From Roseobacter cerasinus (GTDB lineage Bacteria > Pseudomonadota > Alphaproteobacteria > Rhodobacterales > Rhodobacteraceae): a stretch of DNA of 64,000 nt. Below are positions 18,188 through 30,852 of the stretch, piece by piece. The notes under the pieces are model-generated. The model had not been told where the DNA came from. It ran no database searches and saw nothing but the letters and a program-made list of their open reading frames with translations. The translations under genes and the position numbers were made by a program. The stretch spans positions 427,001 to 491,000 of the forward strand of contig NZ_BLIV01000002.1 in assembly GCF_009811755.1 (NCBI RefSeq), in the 5' to 3' direction. The first letter of the stretch is position 1. Each line of letters starts with the position of its first letter.

Positions 18188-18205
18188 TGTCAACTATGAC
18201 TGACA
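18188..18205. promoter_or_regulatory. PpsR/CrtJ operator at the bchG start
   Basis: TGTCAACTATGACTGACA matches TGT-N12-ACA with TGTCA and TGACA arms. It occupies the 49-bp ppsR-bchG gap and ends 2 nt before the bchG ATG, leaving no room for a normal promoter and ribosome site downstream of it. Confidence 0.8.
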
Positions 18206-18235
18206 GGTCGAGTCGGTGCAAGAGGACAGACCGTC

Positions 18236-19657
18236 TCAGCCGTTCCTGCTGAGCAACCCGTATTTGCGCAGTTTCACGTAGAGGCTTTGACGCGAGAGGC
18301 CGAGTATTTCTGCCGCCGCCACGCGGTTGTTGCCGGTCAATTCCACGGCCGTCTCGATACACATTTTTTCGACCACATCCGTTGTCTCTGCCACGATGTC
18401 CTTGAGCGATGCGGAGCCCACAAGATCCATCACGTTGCGCGATGGCTCTGCTTGCATCTGCGGCGCTGCGCCGCCATGCGGACGCGTGGCTTCCATATGG
18501 CTGACATCCCGAAAAATGCAGCCGATCAGCTGCGTGTGCTGATCGTCCAACTGGGTGGCCGATATCTCGACCGACAGGCGGGCGCCCAGGTCGTTGGTCA
18601 TCTTGGTTGCGTAGGTGCGCATCTGGCCGGATCGCTGCGGCGGGTCTGTCAGCATGCCAAGGTCGATCTGGCCCCGGCCCAGAAAATCCGACAGGCTTCG
18701 CCCGACCACATCAGTCAAATGGGCCGCGCCAACGAGGTCGAGAAAGCTCTCATTCACCGAGGTGATGACACCTTTGCCGGTCATGAAGAGCATCGCATCG
18801 CTGCTTGTGCGGAACAGCGCCAGTGTCTGATTGGCGGCTGTGTCAGCGGAGGTCGCGGCAACCTCCTCCGCCGTGATCCGGCACAGCAGGATCCGTTGCC
18901 CGCCAGCCCGGAAAATCACCGGATGTACCAGGATAGAGCGCCCGGTCTTGCGCGATTTGAGGGTGACCTTGCCACCTTCTTCCGCCAGCGTCGCGTTCAT
19001 CAGGCTTTCGGTCAGCTCAACCGTTGAGCGATCTGCGAAATGATGCGCAAAGGCGCTGCCCTTCAGCGCATCGATCTTCACCCCCAGCAGGGCTGAGGCC
19101 GCTTCATTGGCGTCATCCACACGCCCGGACTGTACGGCGACAAAAATGATGGCTTCAGCGGTGCTGCTCAGCAAAACCCGGAACCGCGCATCGAACTCGC
19201 GCCGCGCTTCATAGCCCTGCTCCAGCGCGATCTGGGCCTGCACCAGCTGTTGCTGAGTCTCGGCGATCGGGCGCAGGTCACGCCCCAGCAGCAGGGCGGC
19301 GTTCTCCTGCCCGAACCTGTGGAATGTATAGCGCACCGGATACTGCCAGACGGCATTGTCGCTGTGATTGAGCTCCAGCGGCTTGCCGGGCACATCCCCC
19401 TGCAGATAGGCCGCATGGGCTGCCTCGAATTTGGGCGCGGTCTCGCGGGTCAGGAACTGAACAACGGGGCGGCCTTCCCAATGTTTGAGGTTGCCAAAGG
19501 ATTCTGAATGTTTGTTCAGCACCACCGACAGGATTGTACCCTCGGCAGACACCACAAGCGCAATGTCCGAAGCCGCTCCGATAATGCTGCTCAGAAACTC
19601 CGGCTCAATCAGCGGAACAGCGCCGCTGCTCCAGAATGTACTGCCACCGGTTGTCAT
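18236..19657 (-). CDS. ppsR: Photosynthesis repressor PpsR/CrtJ
   Basis: A 473-aa aerobic repressor of photosynthesis genes. The order is an N-terminal domain (1-130), a glutamine-containing linker helix (about 133-150), two PAS domains (about 155-270 and 275-395) and a FIS-type helix-turn-helix (about 430-470; NNRVAAAEILGLSRQSLYVKLRKYGLL region). C259, in PAS1, and C433, next to the DNA-binding helices, lie close to the positions of redox cysteines 251 and 424 of the Rhodobacter sphaeroides protein. Its ATG overlaps the ppaA stop (ATGA). Nine candidate operators lie in this window, including one in front of ppaA, so autoregulation is likely. Confidence 0.95.
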   Translation of the reverse strand: MTTGGSTFWSSGAVPLIEPEFLSSIIGAASDIALVVSAEGTILSVVLNKHSESFGNLKHWEGRPVVQFLTRETAPKFEAAHAAYLQGDVPGKPLELNHSDNAVWQYPVRYTFHRFGQENAALLLGRDLRPIAETQQQLVQAQIALEQGYEARREFDARFRVLLSSTAEAIIFVAVQSGRVDDANEAASALLGVKIDALKGSAFAHHFADRSTVELTESLMNATLAEEGGKVTLKSRKTGRSILVHPVIFRAGGQRILLCRITAEEVAATSADTAANQTLALFRTSSDAMLFMTGKGVITSVNESFLDLVGAAHLTDVVGRSLSDFLGRGQIDLGMLTDPPQRSGQMRTYATKMTNDLGARLSVEISATQLDDQHTQLIGCIFRDVSHMEATRPHGGAAPQMQAEPSRNVMDLVGSASLKDIVAETTDVVEKMCIETAVELTGNNRVAAAEILGLSRQSLYVKLRKYGLLSRNG

Positions 19658-20442
19658 CTAGGTGTCGGCACTTTGCCGGAATTGGAGCAGAAGGCTATGG
19701 CTTCCTTTACACTTTTGGTCACCACGTCTACGCCCGTTCTTTCCTGCAAGTCCGCTATGTCACCATCCGCCAAAACAGCACCACCCAGCGCAATTACGGG
19801 GTCTGAGATCGGCGCCATTCGAAGGGTTTGCACTGTCTCGGCGACAGTTTCAAGACTTTCGAGCCTCGCGCAAGAGATCAGTACAAGATCGGGGATATCT
19901 TCCAACAGTCGTGCGCTGAGTGCACCAAAGGTTTCGTCGAAGGATACAGAGACCTCACAGCCCATCCGCCGCATCTGCGCCGCAGCCACGCTGACGCCCA
20001 GAAAATGCTGCTCATTATGCGGCAGGATCGCCAGCACCCGCAACCGGCTGTCGTCCGGCGTCAGATCAAGCCGGATCCGCCCGGTGGCCTCGCTCAACAA
20101 AGCCTGCAGCCGCAGCGCCCCCACCGTCACATCCGCAAAGCTTATGTCATCATCAACCCAGGCCTCACCCAGACGGCAGGACGCCTGCGGAATGTAGAGG
20201 TCAATGATCTCATCCAGGCCAAGGCGGTGGCCGCGCAACTCATCCAGCATCAATTCGGCGTCAAACGCTCCGCGCACGAGGATGGCTCGAAACAGGTGGT
20301 CCAGGACAAACAGCCGCGCGCCGTCCTTGTTTCCGGCCTGGCGGTCCCGCAGAACGGAGATGACTTGTGAGGCAAGCGCACCAACCTCCTCCGGCCGATT
20401 TTGCGGAGATCCACGTGTCTGGAAATGATCATCGTGCGACAT
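19654..20442 (-). CDS. ppaA: PpaA/AerR, corrinoid-binding antirepressor
   Basis: A 262-aa regulator of the B12-binding-domain family that modulates PpsR/CrtJ. An N-terminal helical region with LGEAWVDDDISFADVTVG (residues 91-108) precedes the Rossmann-like cobalamin domain. The segment LPHNEQHFLG (140-149) holds two histidines that may ligate cobalamin, followed by ISCARLESLE and a GGAVL glycine motif. It is the promoter-proximal gene of the ppaA-ppsR-bchG-orf428-bchP-idi unit and is coupled to ppsR by ATGA. It is divergent from bchF across a 305-bp region with two PpsR operators. Whether it is the long or short AerR form cannot be decided here. Confidence 0.9.
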   Translation of the reverse strand: MSHDDHFQTRGSPQNRPEEVGALASQVISVLRDRQAGNKDGARLFVLDHLFRAILVRGAFDAELMLDELRGHRLGLDEIIDLYIPQASCRLGEAWVDDDISFADVTVGALRLQALLSEATGRIRLDLTPDDSRLRVLAILPHNEQHFLGVSVAAAQMRRMGCEVSVSFDETFGALSARLLEDIPDLVLISCARLESLETVAETVQTLRMAPISDPVIALGGAVLADGDIADLQERTGVDVVTKSVKEAIAFCSNSGKVPTPR

Positions 20443-20531
20443 GGTATCACCCTTGCGACCTCCGTCTGTCGCGAAATCGAGCTCCGCAGGGAGTCGCTGA
20501 ATGGCGTAAGCCTCGACCTTGTTATGTGTAA

Positions 20532-20549
20532 TGTCAAATCAAATTGACA
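20532..20549. promoter_or_regulatory. PpsR/CrtJ operator, ppaA side of the ppaA-bchF region
   Basis: TGTCAAATCAAATTGACA is a perfect TGTCA...TGACA palindrome with TGT-N12-ACA spacing, 90 bp upstream of the ppaA start. It suggests that ppaA and ppsR are under PpsR control. Confidence 0.85.
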
Positions 20550-20672
20550 TTCATTCCATAATGGGCTGGCAGCTGTTTCGGTCTGATCGGTCGAATTTAC
20601 AGGTTTTTCCACAGCTTCCGACAGATCTGAAGATTTCCGATAAATACAAATGTCAACTCAGGTAGTCACCAG

Positions 20673-20690
20673 TGTAAGTTTGAGTTGACA
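20673..20690. promoter_or_regulatory. PpsR/CrtJ operator overlapping a bchF -35-like element
   Basis: TGTAAGTTTGAGTTGACA has TGT-N12-ACA spacing. Its right arm contains TTGACA (20685-20690), a good -35 hexamer for a plus-strand promoter 60 bp upstream of bchF. A lone half-site TGTCA lies at 20651-20655. Confidence 0.82.
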
Positions 20691-20747
20691 CTTTTCTTTC
20701 AAAGCAGCTACCGTTGATGACAGACGTCGGGAGAGGTCATTCACGAG

Positions 20748-22543
<1,796 letters not shown>

Positions 22544-22567
22544 CCCTTCATTGTTCTAAAAATATGC
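22544..22567 (-). repeat. Dispersed intergenic repeat, copy between bchN and bchB
   Basis: Read on the minus strand this is GCATATTTTTAGAACAATGA followed by AGGG. It matches the copy at 27741-27763 in all but one position, on the opposite strand. It starts directly after the bchN stop. Confidence 0.7.
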
Positions 22568-22583
22568 AAATCGGACGTGGCCC

Positions 22584-24140
22584 ATGAAGCTCACCGTCTG
22601 GACATATGAGGGCCCGCCCCATGTGGGCGCCATGCGCGTCGCCACCGGCATGACCGGCCTGCATTATGTGCTGCACGCGCCGCAAGGCGACACCTACGCC
22701 GATCTTCTCTTCACGATGATCGAGCGGCGCAACCATCGCCCGCCGGTCACCTATACGACCTTCCAGGCCCGCGATTTGGGCTCGGACACGGCCGATCTCT
22801 TCAAAACCTCACTACGGGACGCCTACAATCGCTTCCAACCCGAAGCGCTCATCGTCGGGGCCTCCTGCACCGCCGAGCTTATCCAGGACGATCCGGGCGG
22901 CATGTCCGAGACCATGGATATTCCCGTGCCCGTGATCCCGCTGGAGCTGCCGAGCTATCAGCGTAAGGAGAACTTCGGCGCGGATGAGACCTTCTTCCAG
23001 ATCGTGCGCGCGCTGGCCAAGCCGATGGAGCGTACGGCCCAGATCACCTGCAACCTGATCGGGCCGACCGCGCTTGGGTTTCGCCACCGCGATGACATCA
23101 CGGAAGTGACCTCGCTGCTCAGCGACATGGGGGTGAGCGTGAATGTGGTGGCCCCGATGACCGCAAGTCCTTCCGACATCGCGCGCATGGGCGCGGCTCA
23201 TTTCAACGTGCTGATGTACCCCGAAACGGCGGAGAGTGCCGCCCGCTGGATGCAGCGCGAGCTGGGCCAGCCTTACACGAAAACCGTGCCCATCGGTGTC
23301 GGCGCCACCCGCGATTTCGTGGCCGAAGTGACGCAGATCACCGGGCGCGATCCCTATCTGGACGACAGCCGGTTGCGTCTGCCCTGGTACTCCAAGTCCG
23401 TCGACAGCACCTATCTCACCGGCAAACGCGTCTTCCTTTTCGGCGATGGCACCCATGTGGCCGCCGCGGCCCGCATCGCGCGGGACGAGATGGGCTTCGA
23501 GGTTGTGGGCCTGGGCTGCTACAACCGCGAAATGGCGCGGCCCCTCCGGACGCTGGCCAAGGACTATGGCCTCGAGGCGCTGATCACCGACGACTATCTC
23601 GAAGTCGAGCGGGTGATCGAGACGCTCCAGCCCGAGATGATCCTCGGCACGCAGATGGAACGGCACATCGGCAAGCGCCTTGGCATCCCCTGCGCGGTGA
23701 TTTCCGCCCCGGTGCATGTGCAGGATTTCCCGGCGCGGTATTCGCCGCAGATGGGCATCGAAGGCGCAAATGTGATTTTCGATACCTGGGTGCACCCGCT
23801 GGTCATGGGGCTGGAAGAGCACCTGCTGCACATGTTCCGGGACGATTTCGAGTTCCACGATGCGGCGGGCCCCTCGCACCACGGTGGCCGTGCGGTGAGG
23901 CCGGACGTGGCAGGGGGGCCAGCCCCTGCGGCTGCGCCGCCCCCCCGGGATATTTCTGGCCAGAAGAAGCCGGGCGCGGAGGTGATCTGGCTGGCGGATG
24001 CGGAACGGGAGCTGAAGAAAATCCCGTTCTTTGTGCGCGGCAAGGCGCGGCGCAATACGGAGGTCTTTGCGACGGAACGCGGGGTGTCCGAGATCAGCGT
24101 CGATACGCTTTACGAGGCGAAGGCCCATTATGCGCGATGA
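22584..24140 (+). CDS. bchB: Light-independent protochlorophyllide reductase subunit B
   Basis: A 518-aa partner of BchN. D36 (QGDTYADL), the unusual aspartate ligand of the NB cluster, and C95 (VGASCTAEL) are present. D274 in SVDSTYLTG matches the proposed catalytic acid. The catalytic part ends near residue 430. A proline/alanine-rich linker (about 436-466) then joins the C-terminal PCP-reductase domain (about 467-515), which binds nucleotide-free BchL and substrate. The linker is encoded by a copy of a repeat found elsewhere only in intergenic DNA. The gene overlaps bchH by 11 nt. Confidence 0.95.
   Translation: MKLTVWTYEGPPHVGAMRVATGMTGLHYVLHAPQGDTYADLLFTMIERRNHRPPVTYTTFQARDLGSDTADLFKTSLRDAYNRFQPEALIVGASCTAELIQDDPGGMSETMDIPVPVIPLELPSYQRKENFGADETFFQIVRALAKPMERTAQITCNLIGPTALGFRHRDDITEVTSLLSDMGVSVNVVAPMTASPSDIARMGAAHFNVLMYPETAESAARWMQRELGQPYTKTVPIGVGATRDFVAEVTQITGRDPYLDDSRLRLPWYSKSVDSTYLTGKRVFLFGDGTHVAAAARIARDEMGFEVVGLGCYNREMARPLRTLAKDYGLEALITDDYLEVERVIETLQPEMILGTQMERHIGKRLGIPCAVISAPVHVQDFPARYSPQMGIEGANVIFDTWVHPLVMGLEEHLLHMFRDDFEFHDAAGPSHHGGRAVRPDVAGGPAPAAAPPPRDISGQKKPGAEVIWLADAERELKKIPFFVRGKARRNTEVFATERGVSEISVDTLYEAKAHYAR
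23912..23969 (+). repeat. Dispersed repeat translated within bchB
   Basis: A GC-rich self-complementary part (GGGGGGCCAGCCCC ... GCCGCCCCCC) is followed by GATATTTCTGGCCAGAAGAA at 23949-23968. The latter 20 bases recur exactly at 52782-52801 in the bchY-bchZ gap. Here it is in frame and encodes the linker [19 protein letters not shown]. Confidence 0.8.
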
Positions 24141-27100
24141 GCGGGGCATAAACGGGCGCCTGCCCGGCTACCGCGTTGTGATCCTGACGCTGGACAGCCA
24201 TGCGGCGGGCCCGGCGATGCGCGCCATGGAGCGGCTGGGCCGGGACTATCCGGGCCTGTCTCTTTCCGTGCATGCGGCGGCGGAGTGGGGCGAGACCCCG
24301 GGCGCTTTTGAAGCGGCCAGGGAGGCCGTGGAGACCGGCGACATCATCATCGCCAACCTGCTGTTCCTCGAAGAACATATCTCGCGCATCTTGCCCAGCC
24401 TGCAGGCCCGGCGCGACCAGTGTGACGCCATGGTTGGGGTGATTGCCGACGCGGCCATCGTGAAGCTGACGCGCATGGGTGCGCTGGACATGATGGCGCC
24501 GCAGTCGGGCACCATGAAGTTGATGAAGCGGCTGCGGGGGTCGTCGAAACCGTCGAGTTCATCGGGCGCGCAGAAGATGGCGTTGCTGCGCCGTTTGCCC
24601 AAGATCCTGAAATATATCCCGGGCAAGAGCCAGGATTTGCGCGCCTGGTTTCTGACCATGCAGTATTGGCTTGGTGGTTCGGACGACAATGTCGAGGCGA
24701 TGGTGCGGTTTCTGGTGAACCGCTACGCCACCAACACCGGTTGGGTTGCGGCACCGGACGCGGCTGCGCCGATCGAATACCCTGACACGGGCCTTTATCA
24801 CCCCGATCTGCCCGGGCGGATCACAACGGACGCGACACGCGCGCCCGGCCCCGTGAAGCCCAAGATGACCGTGGGTCTTTTGATGATGCGTTCCTACGTG
24901 CTGTCGTCGGATACGGCGCATTATGACGCCGTCATTCGGGCCTTTGAGGCGCGAGGCATCAAGGTTTTGGCGGGTTTTGCTGGCGGGCTTGATGGGCGCC
25001 CGGCCATCGATGGCTACTTTCGTGACGGGACGGAGGTGAAGATCGACGCGCTGGTGTCGCTGACCGGGTTTTCGCTGGTTGGGGGCCCTGCGTACAACGA
25101 CAATGATGCGGCGGTTGAGGTTCTGCAGCAGCTTGACGTGCCCTATATCGCGGCGCATCCGTTGGAGTTCCAGACGCTGGATCAATGGTCGGCTTCGGCG
25201 CAGGGTCTGGGACCGATTGAGACCACCATGCTGATCGCCTTGCCGGAGCTGGACGGGGCGACGACCCCCACGGTCTTTGCAGGCCGGCATGGCGATGGTG
25301 GGTGTCGCGGCTGCGCGCGAGGCTGCGTGAGCGGGGAACAGGGCAAGTCCATGGCGCCCTGCCCGGAGCGGATCGAGGCGCTTGTTGCGCGGACCGAGCG
25401 GCAGGCGCGGCTGCGCCAGTCGGAGGCGTTTGAGCGGACCGTGGGCATTGTGCTCTTTGGGTTCCCACCCAATGCCGGGGCAGCGGGAACAGCGGCCTAT
25501 TTGAGCGTTTTTGAAAGCCTTTTCAATGCGTTGAGCCGGATGAAGGCCGATGGCTATGACGTCGCGGTGCCTGAGACGGTTGAGGACCTGCGGGCGGCTG
25601 TCTTGCAGGGGACAGCGCAGCAATACGGTCAGGAAGCGAATGTTGCCGCTCATGTGAACGCGGATGAGATTGTGGCCAGCACGCCTTGGCTGAGCGAGAT
25701 CGAAACGCAGTGGGGGCCGGCGCCGGGCCGCGTGCAGTCCGATGGGCGCGGTGTGTTTGTGCTGGGCGCGCAGTTCGGCAAGGTCTTTGTCGGGCTGCAA
25801 CCGAGCTTCGGCTATGAAGGCGACCCGATGCGTTTGCTCTTTGAGCGCGGCTTTGCGCCAACGCATGCGTTCACGGCCTTCTATCTGTGGCTCAAAAATA
25901 CGCTGAAGGCGGATGTGCTTTTGCATTTCGGGATGCATGGGGCGTTGGAGTTCATGCCGGGCAAGCAGGCCGGACCCTGCGCCACAGATTGGCCCGACCG
26001 GCTGATCGGCGATATGCCGAATGTCTATCTTTATGCCGCCAACAACCCGTCCGAGGCGACACTGGCCAAACGGCGCAGCAATGCGGTGACGGTCAGCCAT
26101 CTGACGCCACCGCTCGCGACCGCTGGGCTTTATAAGGGGTTGGCAGAGCTGAAGGACAGCCTGACGCGCTGGCGGGGGAGTGACCCTGCGGCCCCCGAGC
26201 GCGCCGAGTTGGAAGTGCTGATTGCGGAGCAAGCCGCGGCGGTCGATATGGGCGGTATTCCGGCGGAGAGCTTGTGGATCAAGCTGCTGGAGACCGAGGA
26301 CGCGCTGATCCCCGAGGGTCTGCACGTGGTGGGTCAGCCGCTGAGTGATGCGGAGCGCGCGGAGTACCTGCGTATTTTGCCGGATCTGGATGACGAAACA
26401 CGGGCGCGCGTGGATCACCTGTTGCAGCAGGAGACCGAGCTTGATGCGCTGATGGCCGCGCTTGCGGGGCGTTTCACGGCACCGGTGGCGGGAGGAGATC
26501 TGATCCGGTCACCAGAAATCCTGCCGACGGGGCGCAACATCCATGCTTTTGATCCGTTTCGGATGCCTACCGCCTTTGCCTGTCAGGATGGCGCAAAACA
26601 GGCACAGCTTCTGTTGGACACCCATGCGACTTTGCCGCGCACGGTCGCGCTGGTGCTCTGGGGCAGCGACAACATCAAATCCGATGGCGGGCCCATAGCG
26701 CAGGCGCTGGCGCTGATGGGCTGCACCCCGCGTTTTGACAGTTTCGGGCGTATTTCGGGCGCCGATCTGGTCTCGCTGGAGGAGTTGGGCCGCCCGCGCA
26801 TTGATGTGATCATGACGCTCTCGGGCATCTTCCGAGATCTGTTGCCGTTGCAAACGCGGATGCTGGCCGAAGCCGCGCTGAAATGCGCCACCGCTGACGA
26901 GCCGCTGGCGCAGAACTACATCCGCGCCCATGCGCTGGCCTATGCCGAGAAAACCGGCTGCGCGATGGAAGAGGCAGCGCTGCGCGTCTTCTCCAATGCC
27001 GCAGGGGCTTATGGCTCGAACGTGAACGGGCTGGTGGACAGTTCTGCCTTTGGCGATGAAGACGAGTTGGCCGACGCCTATGAGGCGCGCAAGAGCTTTG

Positions 27101-27702
27101 CCTATGGCACCGATGGGAAAGCAGCGGCGAATGCGGCGCTGTTGCAAGCGACGCTGGCAGAAGTGGATGTGGCCTATCAGAACCTCGAATCCGTCGAGTT
27201 GGGCGTCACCACGGTAGATCATTACTTCGACACGCTGGGTGGCATTGCCCGTGCGGTGAAACGCGCGAAAGGGTCCGAGGCCGCTGTCTATATCGGGGAT
27301 CAGACCCGAGGGGCGGGCAAGGTGCGCACGCTGAAGGATCAGGTGGCGCTGGAGACGCGCGCGCGCAGTCTGAACCCGAAATTCTTTGAGGGGCTGTTGA
27401 AGCACGGCCCCGAAGGTGTGCGCCAGATTGAGGCGCATGTGACCAATACGCTGGGCTGGTCGGCCACCACCGGACAGGTGGATGATTGGGTCTATCAGCG
27501 GATTTCCGAGACCTTCGTGTTGGACCCGGAGATGCGCCAGCGTCTGGCCGATTTGAACCCCACTGCCTCCAGCCGCATGGCGAACCGGCTGTTGGAGGCC
27601 AACGACCGCAACTACTGGTCCCCCGATGCTGACACGCTGGCTGCCTTGCAGGATGCCGCCGATGCGCTTGAGGATCAGCTCGAAGGGATTGCAGCGCAAT
27701 GA
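24130..27702 (+). CDS. bchH: Magnesium chelatase subunit H
   Basis: The 1190-aa porphyrin-binding catalytic subunit of Mg chelatase (CobN/BchH family), which inserts Mg2+ into protoporphyrin IX with BchI and BchD. It begins at the N-terminal domain ([20 protein letters not shown]) and ends QLEGIAAQ, covering the full family length. A cysteine-rich loop [17 protein letters not shown] occurs near residue 395. I chose the ATG at 24130 because it gives the family start [13 protein letters not shown] and overlaps bchB by 11 nt; the frame extends upstream only inside bchB. Several long minus-strand frames across it are shadows. Confidence 0.95.
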   Translation: MRDERGINGRLPGYRVVILTLDSHAAGPAMRAMERLGRDYPGLSLSVHAAAEWGETPGAFEAAREAVETGDIIIANLLFLEEHISRILPSLQARRDQCDAMVGVIADAAIVKLTRMGALDMMAPQSGTMKLMKRLRGSSKPSSSSGAQKMALLRRLPKILKYIPGKSQDLRAWFLTMQYWLGGSDDNVEAMVRFLVNRYATNTGWVAAPDAAAPIEYPDTGLYHPDLPGRITTDATRAPGPVKPKMTVGLLMMRSYVLSSDTAHYDAVIRAFEARGIKVLAGFAGGLDGRPAIDGYFRDGTEVKIDALVSLTGFSLVGGPAYNDNDAAVEVLQQLDVPYIAAHPLEFQTLDQWSASAQGLGPIETTMLIALPELDGATTPTVFAGRHGDGGCRGCARGCVSGEQGKSMAPCPERIEALVARTERQARLRQSEAFERTVGIVLFGFPPNAGAAGTAAYLSVFESLFNALSRMKADGYDVAVPETVEDLRAAVLQGTAQQYGQEANVAAHVNADEIVASTPWLSEIETQWGPAPGRVQSDGRGVFVLGAQFGKVFVGLQPSFGYEGDPMRLLFERGFAPTHAFTAFYLWLKNTLKADVLLHFGMHGALEFMPGKQAGPCATDWPDRLIGDMPNVYLYAANNPSEATLAKRRSNAVTVSHLTPPLATAGLYKGLAELKDSLTRWRGSDPAAPERAELEVLIAEQAAAVDMGGIPAESLWIKLLETEDALIPEGLHVVGQPLSDAERAEYLRILPDLDDETRARVDHLLQQETELDALMAALAGRFTAPVAGGDLIRSPEILPTGRNIHAFDPFRMPTAFACQDGAKQAQLLLDTHATLPRTVALVLWGSDNIKSDGGPIAQALALMGCTPRFDSFGRISGADLVSLEELGRPRIDVIMTLSGIFRDLLPLQTRMLAEAALKCATADEPLAQNYIRAHALAYAEKTGCAMEEAALRVFSNAAGAYGSNVNGLVDSSAFGDEDELADAYEARKSFAYGTDGKAAANAALLQATLAEVDVAYQNLESVELGVTTVDHYFDTLGGIARAVKRAKGSEAAVYIGDQTRGAGKVRTLKDQVALETRARSLNPKFFEGLLKHGPEGVRQIEAHVTNTLGWSATTGQVDDWVYQRISETFVLDPEMRQRLADLNPTASSRMANRLLEANDRNYWSPDADTLAALQDAADALEDQLEGIAAQ

Positions 27703-27730
27703 GCAAAGCGATGCGTCCAGTGCTGCTGTG

Positions 27731-27763
27731 CCTCCGGCGGGCATATTTTTGGAACAATGAAGG
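27731..27763 (+). repeat. Dispersed intergenic repeat, copy between bchH and bchL
   Basis: CCTCCGGCGGG precedes CATATTTTTGGAACAATGAA (27742-27761). The same AT-rich core occurs inverted at 22544-22567. It lies in the 91-bp bchH-bchL gap, ahead of the bchL ribosome site GAAAGGA. Confidence 0.75.
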
Positions 27764-27781
27764 CGCGCGCGCCCTCTTTGA

Positions 27782-28692
<911 letters not shown>

Positions 28693-28693
<1 letters not shown>

Positions 28694-29403
28694 TGCCGGA
28701 ACTGGCCTCTTCCACCGCCCCGCAGGGCTATGACGCGACAAGGGCGCGTGTCGAAACCTATTTCGATAAAACTGCGACCCGCACGTGGGAGCGGCTGACC
28801 TCGGATGCGCCGGTGTCCAAGATCCGCGAGACGGTGCGGCAGGGGCGGGACCGGATGCGCGCGCTGTTGCTCAGCCGTCTGCCTGCGGATCTCAGCGGTC
28901 AGCGCGTTTTGGATGCGGGTTGCGGAACAGGTCAGATGAGCGCCGAGCTTGCCGCGCGCGGGGCGGAGGTTTTGGGCGTGGATGTCTCGCCGCAGCTCAT
29001 CGACATTGCCCATGTGCGCCTGCCCGAACAGTACCGCAAGCAGGTGCGGTTTGCCTCTGGCGACATGCTCAGCGCGGATCATGGGCCGTTTGATCATGTG
29101 ATCGCGATGGACAGCCTGATCTATTACACGGCGGCTGATATCGGTCGTGCGCTGAACGCATTGGAACAGCGCACGCGGGGCACGATTGTCTTCACCGTGG
29201 CGCCGCGCACACGCCTGCTGATGGCGATGTGGTACGCGGGCAAGCTCTTCCCGCGCTCTGACCGCAGCCCCGTGATGGTGCCGCATGCGCATCAACCGCT
29301 GGCACAGGCCGCGCGGGCTGAGGGCGTCAGCGGCCTGATCCGCCCGGTGGAGCGTGTGACCTCCGGGTTCTACATCTCTCAGGCGATGGAGGTGCGGCCG
29401 TGA
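28693..29403 (+). CDS. bchM: Magnesium-protoporphyrin IX O-methyltransferase
   Basis: A 236-aa SAM-dependent methyltransferase that methylates the C13 propionate of Mg-protoporphyrin IX, the substrate of the AcsF cyclase. The SAM motif I is VLDAGCGTGQMSAELAARG (about residues 75-93). SGDMLS and AMDSLIYY follow. The ATG at 28693 overlaps the bchL stop by 1 nt, and its own TGA is overlapped by the lhaA GTG start. Confidence 0.94.
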
Positions 29404-30830
29404 CCTCTCGCCTGCAGAGTCTCTCGATCCGGGCCATGCCCTTCGCTGATGCGGCGAGCCCCGATCTGCCGATGGGCCAGCTGTTGCGGCTGTCGCTGTT
29501 TCAGGTGTCGGTGGGTATGGCGGCTGTGTTGCTCTTGGGCACGCTGAACCGGGTGATGATCGTCGAGCTGGGCGTGCCCGCGATGATCGTCGCTGTGATG
29601 ATTGCGCTGCCGGTGCTGATCGCACCCTTCCGGGCGCTCCTGGGCTTCCGCTCGGACACGCATAAGTCGGCCATTGGCTGGAAGCGGGTGCCCTATATCT
29701 GGTTCGGCTCGCTCTGGCAGTTTGGCGGGCTGGCGGTGATGCCCTTTGCGCTGCTGGTGCTGGGCGGAGACGTGGTGCATGACATTCCCTTCGCGGGCGA
29801 GGTCCTTGCCGCGCTGGCCTTCCTGATGACCGGTTTGGGCATGCATATGACCCAGACGGCGGGGCTGGCGCTGGCCTCGGATCGTGCGACGGATGAGACG
29901 CGGCCTCGGGTCGTGGCTCTGCTCTACGTGATGTTCCTCGTTGGCATGGGGATTTCAGCGGTGATCATGGGCGTGCTGCTCACTGATTTCACCGCGCTGA
30001 AGCTGATCCGCGTGGTGCAGGGGGCTGCCGTGGTCGGCATCCTGCTGAACCTGATCGCGCTTTGGAAACAGGAATCCGTGCGCCCGATGAGCCGCGAGGA
30101 GCGCGCGCAGCCGCGCCCGGCCTTCTCTGACGCGTGGCGCGATTTCATGGACGGTGGCCGCGCTGGTCGCCTGCTGGTCTGCGTCTTTGTCGGCACCATG
30201 GCCTTCAACATGCAGGACGTGCTGCTGGAGCCCTACGGCGGTGAAATTCTCGGCCTCTCGGTCGCGGCGACGACACTGCTGACCGCGCTCTGGGCCGCAG
30301 GGGCGCTGGCAGGCCTTGCGCTGGCTGGCGCGCGGCTCGCCAAGGGCTCCAACCCCTATCGTCTGGCGGGCGCTGGCATTGTCGCTGGTATCTGGGCTTT
30401 CTCGCTGGTGATTTTTGCCGCGCCCATGCAGTCAAATGTCCTCTTCTACGCAGGGGCGGCCATCATCGGCTTTGGTGGCGGGCTCTTCGCTGTTGCCACA
30501 CTGACCGCCGCGATGACCATGCCTGCCACCGGTACCGCTGGCCGGGGTCTGGCGCTGGGTGCCTGGGGCGCGGCGCAGGCTACGGCCGCAGGGCTCTCCA
30601 TCGCCATCGGTGGCGGCCTGCGCGACTGGGTCGGCCATGCCGCCGTGTCTGGCCAGCTGGGCGAGGCGCTGCAAAGCCCTGCCACCGGATACTCCTTTGT
30701 TTACCACACCGAGATTGGCTTGCTTTTCGTCACTCTCGTGATCCTGGGACCGCTCGTGCGCCAAAGCGGTTCCCTCACCCCGCAGGATGTTGGCAAACGC
30801 CCCATGGGCCTTGCCGATTTCCCAACATGA
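29400..30830 (+). CDS. lhaA: LhaA, PucC-family light-harvesting 1 assembly protein
   Basis: A 476-aa membrane protein of the BCD/PucC major facilitator subgroup with about 12 helices, at the lhaA (F1696/orf477) position directly before puhA. Signs are LGTLNRVMIVELGVPAMIV, the GFRSDTHKSAIGWKRVPYIW loop and MQDVLLEPYGGEILGL. LhaA is needed for efficient LH1 assembly in Rhodobacter. The start is GTG at 29400, overlapping the bchM stop. It is a paralogue of orf428 at 16004-17290. Confidence 0.92.
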   Translation: MTSRLQSLSIRAMPFADAASPDLPMGQLLRLSLFQVSVGMAAVLLLGTLNRVMIVELGVPAMIVAVMIALPVLIAPFRALLGFRSDTHKSAIGWKRVPYIWFGSLWQFGGLAVMPFALLVLGGDVVHDIPFAGEVLAALAFLMTGLGMHMTQTAGLALASDRATDETRPRVVALLYVMFLVGMGISAVIMGVLLTDFTALKLIRVVQGAAVVGILLNLIALWKQESVRPMSREERAQPRPAFSDAWRDFMDGGRAGRLLVCVFVGTMAFNMQDVLLEPYGGEILGLSVAATTLLTALWAAGALAGLALAGARLAKGSNPYRLAGAGIVAGIWAFSLVIFAAPMQSNVLFYAGAAIIGFGGGLFAVATLTAAMTMPATGTAGRGLALGAWGAAQATAAGLSIAIGGGLRDWVGHAAVSGQLGEALQSPATGYSFVYHTEIGLLFVTLVILGPLVRQSGSLTPQDVGKRPMGLADFPT

Positions 30831-30852
30831 CCCCGACTGAGAGGGAAACGAC

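Noticed and set aside
20651-20668. Possible third PpsR box TGTCAACTCAGGTAGTCA in the ppaA-bchF region
   Set aside because: The left arm is good but the right arm does not give ACA at N12 spacing, so only a half-site is claimed.
24559-26418. Long minus-strand open frame of 619 codons across bchH
   Set aside because: It lies wholly opposite the conserved bchH protein, has no recognisable motif, and reflects high GC at third codon positions.
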